Made by a program: the position numbers and the translations under genes | Part shown: one piece after another, positions 49,318 through 63,841 of the stretch | Layout: each line of letters starts with the position of its first letter | Position numbering within the stretch: the stretch's first letter is position 1 | From: Allomyces arbusculus | Taxonomy: Eukaryota; Blastocladiomycota; Blastocladiomycetes; Blastocladiales; Blastocladiaceae | Direction: 5' to 3' | Length of the DNA stretch: 64,000 nt | Assembly (NCBI GenBank): GCA_027604705.1 | Contig: JADHYV010000002.1 | Location: 620,001-684,000, forward strand | Notes under the pieces: model-generated | Told to the model about the DNA's origin: nothing | The model's input: only the letters and a program-made list of their open reading frames with translations | Databases searched by the model: none

Positions 49318-50322
49318 CCTTCTTTTTGGCGTGCACGCACTCGATTTTTTGTTGTGGAGGTCCAAAAAGTGGAGCTGGGCGCAACAAGGGCCGGTGGTTT
49401 CGGTGTTGTGTGGCCTGAAACGGTCCGTCTCAGGCCGGGCAGGTTTGAAACCGGAGTCGTGCGCTTTGGCAGGACCTGGACAATTTCACGACAAGGGGCA
49501 ATGTGCCGCACGGCGTCGCGGGTGCAAGATGTTCCGCGACATCGCGACCGTCGCCGCGGTGCTGGTGGTTGACATCGAGAGGCATGGGCACGGGCGACGA
49601 CGATGGGGTGATGATGGTGCGAGACGCGCCGGTGGGCCGTGAGACGCCCGCCGCCAACCATTGCCGGCCCATGGTGGCCAGGCCGCTGCCGCGGACGTCC
49701 CCGACGGACGGCACCAATACAACTGTGAGCAGACGTGGAGCACGCTTGCTGCGAGATCCGGCGGCTGCCGCCCTGCCCCACGCCGCCCGCCAAGACGAGG
49801 CGGCCCGGCAGCGCTGCCGCCGACACCGGCCCCGCGCCCCGTCCTCCAAAGAGCAACTTGCTGCATCTTGCTGGGCCGCGGCGTTCAGGACCGTGCGTGA
49901 TGCCTTGGTGGGCGCAATGGAAATGGGCGAGGTCGACCTGGCGCCGCGACAGGGTGGGGCGGCCAGGGCCGAGAACACTCTCCATGCAACAACGCACAGA
50001 CTCTGGCTCAAACTCGCTCCAGTTGCGCGACGTTATTGCAACTTTGGGCGCTCTGCAGGTGCGTACCCTCCTCTTTGTGACCATGCTGGGGTGGCGGAGA
50101 AACGGGCAAGAAGAAGTCAACGAACGTTGTTGCTCGGTTGTGGCGACGGTTGGGCGACCAGCAGAGCGGCACCAAAAGGTCCCCTGTAGCGGCAGAGTTG
50201 CTTGCAACAGGTGGGTGGCGACAAGTGACGATCCCTTTTACGCTTCCAGTCTCCTCCATCCATTCTCTTCAAGTCGTCCTCGAGGGCTCCAAGTGGCCAT
50301 TTCTACCGGCTTTACCACAACA
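49318..50322. other. Intergenic, about 1 kb
   Basis: Stretch between the tRNA and the thioredoxin-like gene. Several long open frames on both strands (for example 49430-50011 on the minus strand) are Arg/Ala/Pro-rich and unconvincing. It holds the promoter of the next gene. Confidence 0.45.
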
Positions 50323-51372
50323 ATGGATCCAGAACGCTCGACCGCCGCCGAGAGGCCACCACCGACACGCCCGACCACGGCGAGCTCAGCGCTGATGCCT
50401 CCACGCGCGCCGAAATTATCGATTCCCGTCCCGCGCAGCCCGCCATCAAACACGCACGAGTCGCCCACGACGCCGACGACGCCGCGCACGCCGCGCACGC
50501 CCAGGACACCAAGGACACCCAGGACACCCACGTCCCCAACGACGCCCAAGACGCCAACGTTGCCACGCACGCCCACGACCCCAAGAACACCAAGAACCCC
50601 CACTACGCCGCGGTCGCTCTCGGAGCCCGACATTTGCATCGCCATCGCCGACGACAACGGCACGAAAGACGGTGCGCGGCTGCCAACGGCGCTGCGAGAA
50701 CATTTACCATGGGATGCGCTTGTCGACGGGTACGGCACGCCTGTGACCAAAGCCGTCTTACTCACGTCACGGCCGATTCTCGTGTTTGTGTTTACCGCGC
50801 AATGGTGTGACGGGTGCCGCGACCTGATGCCCGTCCTCGACGCACTCGCGGACCGGCACGGCGCGGAGGACGTGGCCATGGTCTTTGTCGGGTGCGAAGC
50901 GACGCGCAACGAGTACGCGCACGTCGTGACCACCAAGGCGAACTACTTCCGGTTCGCGTGGGGCGACGGGGACATGACGAACCCGCACCGCGACGCGATC
51001 CGGCAGGCGTTGCGCGCGCTCGGCAAGTCGACGCTGCCGTCGGTCGTAGTCGTGGACCCGAGGATGAAGGGGGCGATTCTGGATGATTCTGCAGAACTGG
51101 TCTTGCGGCCGTTGGCGCCGACCGACACGAATGCGCTTGCACAGATTGTCAAGACGTGGCGGTCGGGTCGTGGCGCCGTCACGGGGTGGACCAAGTCCAA
51201 GTTTTGGCTCGAGTTGGGGATGGTCGTCACCTGGACGGCACTGACGCTGCCAATCGTGATGCTGTTCCAGTGGACGACATGTGGTGCCGGGTTGCGCAGG
51301 GGGTCGACGGCGAGTAAGGAGGAGCAGGATGCGGCACGACGACCGGTTGGCGAACCGGCTGTGGCCGCATAG
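50323..51372 (+). CDS. Membrane-anchored thioredoxin-like protein with Thr-Pro-Arg repeats
   Basis: Single-exon protein of 349 residues. Residues 48-98 are a low-complexity array of about 17 triplets of the form TPR/TPT/TPK. Residues about 130-275 form a thioredoxin fold of the nucleoredoxin/tryparedoxin kind: strand ILVFVFTAQ, redox site WCDGC (Cys162 and Cys165), and the cis-proline loop STLPSVVVVDP. Residues 298-317 are one hydrophobic segment (GMVVTWTALTLPIVMLFQW) followed by a charged tail of about 30 residues. With no signal peptide, the redox domain probably faces the cytosol. Its substrate is unknown. I chose ATG 50323 because the open frame upstream (to 49735) is not protein-like and the ACAACAATGG context is good. 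Confidence 0.78.
   Translation: MDPERSTAAERPPPTRPTTASSALMPPRAPKLSIPVPRSPPSNTHESPTTPTTPRTPRTPRTPRTPRTPTSPTTPKTPTLPRTPTTPRTPRTPTTPRSLSEPDICIAIADDNGTKDGARLPTALREHLPWDALVDGYGTPVTKAVLLTSRPILVFVFTAQWCDGCRDLMPVLDALADRHGAEDVAMVFVGCEATRNEYAHVVTTKANYFRFAWGDGDMTNPHRDAIRQALRALGKSTLPSVVVVDPRMKGAILDDSAELVLRPLAPTDTNALAQIVKTWRSGRGAVTGWTKSKFWLELGMVVTWTALTLPIVMLFQWTTCGAGLRRGSTASKEEQDAARRPVGEPAVAA
50464..50630 (+). repeat. Minisatellite coding for TPR/TPT triplets
   Basis: Degenerate 9-bp units of the form ACG/ACA-CCN-CGC/AGG inside the thioredoxin-like gene. The frame is kept throughout. Confidence 0.7.
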
Positions 51373-51641
51373 AATGGCGTGCCGGCCTTGTGGAAAGGGC
51401 ATCTGGTAGACTGATCCAGCCGATGAGTGCCCCTCGCCATGTCGTGCGCTGTGGTTTTTGATCAAGCGTGGCCGAGCGGCACAAGGACGGGCCGGTCGTG
51501 CCCGCGACGCGGCGCTCACGGCGGCACACCTCGAGCTCCAGCGCGAGCACCCGCGCGTACAAGGCCAGTGCACGCGAGCGAACATGGAGGAGGGGTTGGT
51601 GAGCCGCTCAAAGGAACAGATGCGGGTGATTTGAATAGATT

Positions 51642-55234
<3,593 letters not shown>

Positions 55235-55256
55235 ACGGGTCGGATTCGGATGGAGG

Positions 55257-55285
55257 CATGCCGCTCACCGCGGGTGAGCGGCATG
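55257..55285 (+). other. Perfect 13-bp inverted repeat in RSP5 3' UTR
   Basis: Arms CATGCCGCTCACC and GGTGAGCGGCATG are exact reverse complements around a three-base GCG loop, beginning 22 bp after the RSP5 stop codon. In RNA this would be a very stable hairpin. A G13 run (55313-55325) follows. Confidence 0.85.
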
Positions 55286-55312
55286 TGGTCGGACGTTGTC
55301 GGACGAGCGGGT

Positions 55313-55325
55313 GGGGGGGGGGGGG
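55313..55325 (+). repeat. G13 homopolymer
   Basis: Run of thirteen G residues 28 bp after the inverted repeat. Confidence 0.9.
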
Positions 55326-55825
55326 TCCGCTGTGGTGCGGGCGTATCGTTTTGTGTTTATTGTGTTTTTAGTGCCCCCTGTGTCGTAGCAACATGTTTTC
55401 TCGTGCTTGTCCACCGTGTCTCTGGCTGGATGGCGAAGCATTTGCGCGTCACGAACCGCATACGCCAGGGTTGGTTGGCGATAGTTGGATTGGGTGCGAT
55501 GCCTTTGGCCGCACCGCCTCTGCTGCTCTCTTGCAAGGGGACCCAGGAGTCAGGACCTTGAACACCATAGTGATGGTGGTCCACGCTCTTGCGACCATCA
55601 CTTGCTGCATTGCTTTCCACCCTGCCAAGCGCCGACAGCGCGCCGTGACTTCCTGCAAGTCGACTGTCGTGCCGAGCTAAGCTGCACCGAATCCCAAGCG
55701 GCGGCGGCGTGATTACAGTTTGATCCCTCGTTCCAGCGACTTGCCACGAACGAACGACAACGGCCAGCCAGTCAAGCGACGATCGCGCGTATTACTCGAG
55801 CCGCGCCAGCTACCCTAGACGGAAA

Positions 55826-58800
55826 ATGCAACCAGGCGGCGGTGGTGGGTCGACGCCCGACCCGGACCCATTCCCGGGCCCGACCGCGCTTGGCGCCAGG
55901 TTCTACTCGCCATCCAACTCGGCCAGTGCCGCCCCGGTTCGCTCGTCCCGCGCGCGGCCTGAATCCATTGCCTCAACCGCAAGCGACGAGGGTCTCCTCT
56001 TTGCGACCGCGCCGACGACCATGAATTCGACCCCGGTCGACGCGGCGATGCCGTCGTCGAGCGCGGTGGCCTCACCCGTGCGCGCAGAGACGCGGCCGCC
56101 GCCGCGGCCAGCCTCGACCGCGTCGGCTGCAACGGACCATCCCGTCACGTCGAGCCTCGAGTCGATTCGCGCGCCCGTCGTACATATTGCGCCTCCGGAC
56201 CAGACTTCCGATTCGAACAGTGTTCACGCATCAAGCAGTATTCTCTCGCCAAGCAGCGTTCTCGCGCCAAGTACCGGTCAGGCGCCGTCGGCCAACGACA
56301 TGCACCTGTCGGCGCTCCCGACCCCGTCGCTCGTGCGGCGCCGGTCACAGCGCGCCCAGGCCGACGGCCACAAGCCCGTCGAGACGCTGCATCGCCGTCG
56401 CCGTGTCACGGCAACGCTCATTCTCGATGCGTATTTCGGTCAGCAGATTGGGCCCGCCGAGGTGCAACGGTTCCACCGCGCGCGCGGTTGGCGCCGCGTG
56501 ATGCACCTGCTCGCGACACTGTCTCTCGTGGGCGGAATCGTGCTGCTCATTTGCATTTTGTTTTGCACGGGCGTCGCTCTCTCGTACCTCGCCTACCAAG
56601 TGGACGTGAAAGAGTACACGGCGATCGTCGTTTGCGGTGTGGTTTTTTACGTCATGGTGATTGCGGGACTCACGCGCACGTTCTTGCGCACGGCGATTCG
56701 CATGGTTTTGTGGATTTGGACCATGCGCCAAGGGCCTGCGGTCGATCCGGCGCTGATGGTCGGCGAGAGTGGTACCGTGCCGACGGTCGATGCGAATGGA
56801 CGCAATATCACGCTCGCGCGCACGCTCGTGCCTGGCCGTGAACGTGACTGGGTCGCGACGTTTGTGTTCTTCCTCGCAACCCCTGGGCGCGTAATTGTGG
56901 CATGGGGCGAGCGGTTGGTCGAAGGGATCGCAGATATGTTGCTGAGCCTGCAGTTGTGGTGGACCAAGCGCTCGGCGCCCGCGCACTCGACCGCGCTGGA
57001 TACAACTGCCGACGAGACGGGACATCACGACAATGTGGCGAATGACGAGGACCAAGAGGAAATGCGCGAGGCGATGCTGAACCGCGTGCGGATCGTGTTC
57101 TATATCTTGGCCGTGCTCTTGCTGTTTGCCGTGCCATGTCTCGTGATTGCGTCCAAGTACGGGTACTATGCGATCGTGTCGGTGATTTCGGTGCTCTACG
57201 TTGCGGGTACGAAGGCTGTCTTGGTTACAGCTGGTCAAAGAATGCGAGAAATTTATTTTTTGCTCTGTCGCACATAGGTTCGGCCATTTTGATAATTTTC
57301 GTCAACGCCATCAACCGCCTATTCCGCACATTTTCGTTTTTGCTCGTCTTGTGGAAGGACTTGGCGTCGCCGGAGCGCCGGCGCGCCATGTACGTGGCTT
57401 CGTCGGGCTACGACACCAAGCAGAACATTGTCGACCAGCTCTTGGACCAGGCGCTGCGCTTGGCCGCGGCGCTCTTGTTCCTCGGCTTGGTGTTCCAGTC
57501 GGTACATATCCTTATTTTCCCCCCTTCTCAACGCAGTGCGTCGTCTTGGATACACTGCTGACCATGGCATGCCATCCCTACCACAGAAAATCAATGGACC
57601 ATACGGACTTCCGGGCACACTCCTCTTGGTCATTTTTGTCCTACTCATCCTGCGCGCGCGCCACCTGCTCTTGTTGTGCTGCTGCTGCTGTTGTTGCTGC
57701 CGGTCCCGGCGCAAGTCGTCAAAATCGGCCGACGAGCTCATGTCCGAGTACTACGACGGCCGCGGGTGGAAAGTGCCGATCATCGTATTCCTTGCGCGCG
57801 TCGCCCTTGTGGCCTTCGGCCTGACCGCGCTTGTCATCACGGATCTCGGGCAAGTGACCGACCCGGGCGTCGACTCGGCCACGACACTCGCCGACCTCTT
57901 TAATAAGAGCAAAGCCAGGTCGGGCGACACAGCTGCATCGACCGTCGACCGGCAAACGCTGATCGTGTGCGTCGCGCTCTACGCGGTCGCCTATTTCGGC
58001 AAGGAAGTGGCACTGCTCGTGACCCAGATCCCGGGCTGGATCGCGTCGCTCGTCCTCGCCGTCTCGTTCGTGGGCCAAGTCACCGTCGCGGCCGTGGCCG
58101 TGACCCGGTACGTCGGACTCTCGGCGTCGGCGCTCGTCACGCTCACCTACCTCGCCTACGATATTCGCGACGGCCGCGCCTTCTGGACCCGTCGCGGCGC
58201 CGACGGGAAACCGCTCGGCGCAGCGACGCTCGCGCGGAGGAGGAAGCGGAAATCGACCGACCACGTGAACGCCATGGCCACGGTCGTCTTGATTCTCGGG
58301 TCGATTGTCGTCTCGGTCGTGATTGGGTACCTGGTCGGGTCCGACCAGCCGGGTGTCTCGTCGGCGTCGTCGGCGAGCGAATTGGTCTACCATAACGCGA
58401 CGCGCATGTACCCGATGTGCACGATGAAGTATGCCGATCGGTTCACGCTCGTGGATTTCACGACGATGAGTGCCGCCGCGTACGGGGAGTCGGTCGAGGA
58501 CGCGCTGGCCTACCTGCGCGGGAACCCAAATTTGCAGGATGCGTATGTATATTTCACGAAACCGAATACGACCCAGGGGGTCAATTTCTGGGAAGTGCGG
58601 TTTGAACAGTCGCCGGAGGTGAGTGTGGTCGTGGTGCGTGGCACGTCGACGGTCGAGGATATCGTGCAGGTACGCTTTTTCTAGGCAGCGTGACGGCAGT
58701 CGGATCCGGGGCTCACAATCGTGCTCTTTCCCGTGTAGGACGCACAACTGTGGAGCACGTCGCTGATCTTGCAAGGCTCGAGCATGTTCGGCACCTGGAT

Positions 58801-59398
58801 CGACTTGTGGCCACGTCCCGTCGTGGCTCGCCTCGTGCAATTCGTCACATCCTACGTGGCCTTTTCCAACTTTATCTACTCGCAGGAAGTCGAGCGGTAC
58901 ACCAAAGCATTGCTGTCGAGCGGTAAGCGCACCGTGTTTGTCGCCGGCCACTCGCTCGGGTCGGGCATTGCGCAAATCGTCGGTTCGCGGCTCGAAGTGC
59001 CGGCCATTGGCGTGTCGGGCCCCGGTCTCGGGCTCACGTACTTGAATTTCGGAACCACCGTCGAGGCCGTCACGCACTGGGCGCTGAATATCGTGCCGTT
59101 CACGGACCCGGTGCCCATGACGGACGTTCAGGTCGCAACCGTCGTCCATTTACCGTGCTACCAGTCGGTCCCGTCCAAGTGCCACTCGGTGCTCAATACG
59201 CTCCAGACGATGATTGATGTGTGTGCAGGCGTCAAGGTGTCGGGGAGCGACCGCGCATTGGCAGGCGAGAACGCGTTTGGGTCGCTGACGAGCGCCAAGC
59301 AGAGTCGCGACGATGGAGAAGCTGCGGCGCCGTCGGCGCCGGCTGGCGTCGCGGCGGGGATGGGAGCGGGGAGTGCGAATTACTTTTTGTCGTATTGA
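55826..59398 (+). CDS. Polytopic membrane protein with C-terminal class-3 lipase domain, paralog 1
   Basis: Exons 55826-57206, 57278-57501, 57587-58669 and 58739-59398 give 1,115 residues. About 195 disordered residues come first, then roughly 12 hydrophobic segments between residues 225 and 790, for example LATLSLVGGIVLLICILFC, VVCGVVFYVMVIAGLT, YILAVLLLFAVPCLVIAS, IIVFLARVALVAFGLTAL and VVLILGSIVVSVVIGYLV. Eight consecutive Cys follow LLLL at about 566-573. The lipase domain is at the C-terminus: VVVVRGTSTVEDI, elbow GHSLGSGIAQIVG with Ser968, then SGPGLGL, likely acid in PFTDPVPM and HLPCYQSVPSKCHSV with conserved Cys and His. I know no named family with this many segments before a Lipase_3 domain. 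The catalytic part is probably lumenal or extracellular. A tandem paralog follows. Confidence 0.85.
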
Positions 59399-60986
59399 AT
59401 GTAGTAGCAGGCTTTAGATGTTGTGCCGCCTTTTCATGGCGGCGTCAACGCCATTTTGTCACCACTGTCTTCACTCCAATTTTCTATCATCCTCTTCTCC
59501 GCTGTTGCTTGACCAGCTCGTGGCCAACTTTTCGGCGGGATCCGCGCGTGCGCACGGTCGAAGACAGGGCCTGGGTCGAAGGCGTGATCTGGTTTCTGTT
59601 TGTTCAATAGCTAAACCGTTGTTGTGTGCAACGCTGCACGTGACATGTTGTCAACAAAGAACTCGCGTCGTTGAAAGCAGCCACATGCCGTTCCCTTGAT
59701 TCGTTCTCCTGCAACTCTGCATCGACTAGTGACCTCTCCGCAAATGGTACGCGGCGTCTTCTCGATGCAGCTCGCGCTCGCTGCCCCCTTCCCTCCCTTC
59801 TCTTCCCACTCCCTCACATGGCTTCGTGGAAGAGACAACTTGCCGCCCCAGGCGGAATGATTTCAATGTCGATATTCGCAAGGTTTTTTACCCATCTTTG
59901 TCCGAGAAGCCATGCTCGCACCCCGTTCTCTCTCCGCTCCAAAGTCGCGCTGTCTTGTGAACCGCTCGCTCACTTGTTTCTCTTCACCACCAGATAGATG
60001 TCGTGCTGCTGCCCGCTCGCGTGTCCCAATTGCTCGATTTATATCCTTCCCCGCTCCCTCTCCACACGCTCCGCTCTCGCCGCCCATTGGGGTGGAAAAT
60101 GACCAATGACGATTTCAAGAAGAAGTTTACCTTCTTTCCCTTGCAGATCGCCCTTGCTGACTGTGTTCTTTGATCGCCCGCTTGCCTTCGGGCCTGTGGG
60201 GTTCAAGCCAGTATTGCCTACCGAGGTCATCTTTTCCGCTCCATTTCCGTTGCTACGTTATGCCATCCCCTCTCTTCGCTCGCTCGCTCTCTGGCATCGC
60301 ACACGCACGAAAGGAGTTGAAAAAATTGGTACTATCAAATCCTGAACACACCGTGATGGGTTTTATTCACACTGGACGATCGTGCTTGCGCAAAATGCTG
60401 TTCTCGTGTTGCTGCTTTATGTTTGGGGAGGCGGTTCTGGTCGACGACGATGAGACTCAAGACATAAAATATTCCATGCTAAGTCGGAACGAGGGTGACG
60501 ACAAGTCCGGTTCTGAGTCGACCACTGATTGCTGGCTTTATGGAAGCGGTTTGCAGTCGAACGGGAGCGGGCTGATCAATACGGGCCGACCTGACGCTCG
60601 TTTTTGGGCTCACGGCGCGCTACCTGGCGAGGTCTCACCGGCACTGTGCTGTACAACATGGCCAGTCTCCTGAGCGATTTGGTCGGCGTTTGGCTCGTTT
60701 GGGGATGGCTTGATCAGATCGAGAAATGAAGCGACAGCATGCGTTGCGTGCCTCTCTTCCATGGTGCGAGACGTAAAGTGGAGCGGTGCGGTGCGGTCAG
60801 ATGCGGTCACCGACTCTCCAGCATTGAGCGGACCGCGACCGCGCGGCCGGCCGTACTCTCGACGATCATCTCTTGCGTACCAGAGCGCCAACTCGCTGCA
60901 ATAGACGGAACGCTCGGCGTCACTCGTGCCCGCTCTTCACTGCCAATTTCCCGCCGCCAGCAGCTTCCTTGCCAGTTTCGATCAGA
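59399..60986. other. Intergenic between the polytopic lipases
   Basis: 1.6 kb between two plus-strand paralogs, AT-richer than the genes. A 167-codon frame at 60170-60673 shows no domain. No RNA gene or mobile element recognised. Confidence 0.45.
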
Positions 60987-63841
60987 ATGACCCAGTCCGA
61001 CCCAGCACCAACATCAACGACGAGCACCGAGCATGATCGACCCGTTCCATTACACACGTTGCCACCCGCGCTGCCCGCTATTCGCGCCGTGCGCCCAACG
61101 CGCCGTATCGGCCCACATTCGGCGACCAAGTTGCACAAGGCACAATCGTGGACGAGGTCGCTTCACGCCGTCGCGACGCTCGCACTCGCCGGCGGCGTGT
61201 CCATGATCCTAGCGCTCATGCTCTGCGTACAGCTCGCGCTCGCCTATATTCTCTACAGCGTCAACGTGACCGACCTGACGGCGCCCGTAGCCGCTGGGAT
61301 TGTGTTCTACGCGGTGGTCGTGTGGCGGTGCACCGCGACGCTCCTGCGCACCGCTGTGCGGATTGGCATTTGGATCTGGTCGCCGCTCGACGACGTGCAA
61401 GAGCATGATATGGAAGCGGCGGATGCAAAGTCGCCAGCAACAGCACCAGCAGGGGACGAGGAAGACGACGAGTCCACGTCGGCGCTACCTATCACGCTGA
61501 TCGTGCTCGCGCCGGGCCAGCTTCTCGCCAAGTTGCGCGTCTGGCTCATCTTCCGCATCTCCACCTGGCTCGTGTATCGGCAGTGGCGGAAAACAATGGT
61601 TGACGCGACGGGTCCGCCGTCTGGTGAGCTCGAAGTGCCCGAGAGCCCGTTCAGCAACGCGCCGCGGGATGACGACGACTTGCACTGGCAGATTGAACTG
61701 GAGCGGCACCGCATGGCGCATCGCGTCCAACATGTGCTCGATGCGTTCGTCGTTGTGCTTGTGTTCGTGCTCCCGAGCATCGTGATCTCAGCTGTCTTTG
61801 GCTTCTATGGGATCCTGTCGTTTTTGACGGCTTTCTACGTTCTGGGTACCAATGATGTCGTTGTTTCTCAGCATTGGAAATATGCTTGCTCACGATTTGT
61901 TCCCTAGATAGGCACCACGCTCGTGATTATGGTGTTCAACGTGGCCCGGCGCACTGCGCGCACCCTCGGGTTTCTCGCTGTGCTGGCCAAGGGATACCTC
62001 TCCGTGGAACGACGCCGCGCCCTCTACGTTGCCTCGGCAGGCCAGGACAACCCGAACCACATTGTCGACGCCCTGCTCGGCCAGGCCACGACCATCACAT
62101 TCTGGACGTTGTTCTTTGGGCTCTTGTTTGTCCATTCGGTATCGATTGCGCAATATTTCACCCGGAAGTCGTTTGTCGCTGACGCTCCTCGATGCGCGCA
62201 CATAGGGTCGCACCGTCATCTTGTGGTCGTTTGGCCTCATTCTCGCAGTGCTCTTGATCCTTCGCCAACACCGACTTTGGCACCGTGTCTGGCACCAGTT
62301 CCGCGGTCGCTCCGTATCGGCATCTGCGCGGCCACTCCCTGACCAGCGGTACGACGGCACCGACCCGCGCGTCGTGTGGATTGTTTTCACTGTCCGCTTC
62401 CTCGTCATTGGGTTTGGACTCGCAATGGTCGGCCTCGTCGACCTGACCAACGTCGCGAATGGGACTGCAAGGACAACCACGTCGATTGCTGAACTGCTCG
62501 CGACGGTTGGCGCGCCGCGGTGGGGGCCACTCGCAGGCGCCTACATCGGGTTCTTTGCGCTGTTTGTGTTGCAGGACTTGGCGCTCGCGCTGACGCTCCC
62601 ACCCGTTGTTGCAGCTGCTGGCGTGGTCGTTGCGATCGTTGGCAAGCTGGCCGTGGCGGGCTATGTGTGCAGCCAAATCGCCGTCGGGCTCGGACCATCA
62701 ACCATGGTCGCGCTTGCGTGCCTCGGGATTGACCTGCGTGACGGACGCGCATGGTGGACGCATCGGCCGCGCGCACCCGTTGGCGAATTCACCCTGCAGC
62801 GACACGGTCTTGTCCGACGACACGCACGCCGCAGCGCAATCATCACGGTCGTGCTCGTTAGTTTGGCCGTGGTCGGGTCCGTGGCAATCGGTTTCGCAGT
62901 CGGAACGCAGAGCGCAAGCACTGTGACTACGACGACATTCCGCAACACGACCCTCGGGACGGGCCGGTTCCCGCTATGCACGGCCACGTACGGTGTCGAC
63001 CGCATGGGCACCGCGCGACTCAACCTGGCCGATCTCACCGCATTATCTGCGGTCGCGTACAGTTCCACGAGCGACGACGCGACGACCTACCTGCACGGCA
63101 ACCCGCGGCTTGCCGACGTGCAAGTCGCGCACGCTAACCTCAACGACACGACGGGCGTACGGTTCTGGGAGTTCCGGTTCCCGTCCACCGCGCCGGGGCT
63201 CAGCGTTGTGGCGATCCGCGGCACATCGACGCTCGAGGACGTGCTCGAGGACGCACGGCTCTGGTCGACACCTCTGCTCCTACAAGGATCGAGCTATTTC
63301 GGCACGTTCTTTGTGCTGTGGCCGCGCACGGCTATGGCTGCGGTCGTGCGCGTTGTTGCGCAGTACCTGGCGTTTTCAAGGTTCCTGTACTCGGTCGAGG
63401 TCGAGGCGTATACGCGCACGCTCGTGCAGAGCGGGCAGAAAGTGCTGGTCACGGGGCACTCGCTGGGCGGTGGGCTCGCGCAGGTCGTGGGGTCGCGCGT
63501 GCAGGTGCCGGCGGTTGCGATCTCTGGTCCGGGGCTCGGCATGTCGTATTTGGCCTACGACACAACGGTCGAGGCGATTGCCAAGTGGACCGTGAACGTT
63601 GTACCGTTTTCAGATCCCGGTGCGTTGGGGGAGTATCATCCGCGGCACGCGAGTTAGTGCCTTCTAACGTGCATTCAACTTCGTCCTGATGTCGTTCGGG
63701 CTAGTCCCTATGGCCGACGATCAAGTGGCCGCACAGATCCACATCCCTTGCCACCAAGCTATCCCGTCCAACTGCCACTCGATCAAGAACACGCTCCAGA
63801 CGATCGAGGATATGTGCGCTGGGATCGGTGTCGATGCGTGA
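60987..63841 (+). CDS. Polytopic membrane protein with C-terminal class-3 lipase domain, paralog 2
   Basis: Exons 60987-61845, 61912-62138, 62206-63619 and 63705-63841 give 878 residues. It shares the first two introns with paralog 1 (phase 1 at VLG-, phase 0 at VHS-). It lacks the paralog 1 intron at VQ-DAQLW, where it reads through EDVLEDARLWSTPLL, and has instead a phase 1 intron inside the block DP-VPM. That last intron is needed: without it the frame ends at GEYHPRHAS, whereas splicing restores PMADDQVAAQIHIPCHQAIP and CHSIKNTLQTI. The elbow is TGHSLGGGLAQVVG with Ser781. Its N-terminus is shorter, the cysteine run is absent, and the C-terminus ends soon after the CHS block. Membrane segments match paralog 1 one for one as far as I can see. 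Confidence 0.85.

Larger units (their letters stand above)
55235..55825. other. Intergenic, RSP5 to polytopic lipase 1
   Basis: 591 bp. Near its left end are a perfect hairpin and a G13 run, listed separately. The rest holds the promoter of the next gene; no other feature recognised. Confidence 0.5.

Noticed and set aside
49001-49387. Minus-strand frame with RRRQDSNLCGINPADG and a related one with GFEPVRDQPSRWQ
   Set aside because: These are translations of the tRNA in non-coding frames, a known annotation artefact.
49400-49460. Possible second tRNA (GGTTTGAAACC resembles a B box)
   Set aside because: No acceptor or anticodon stem can be formed around it.
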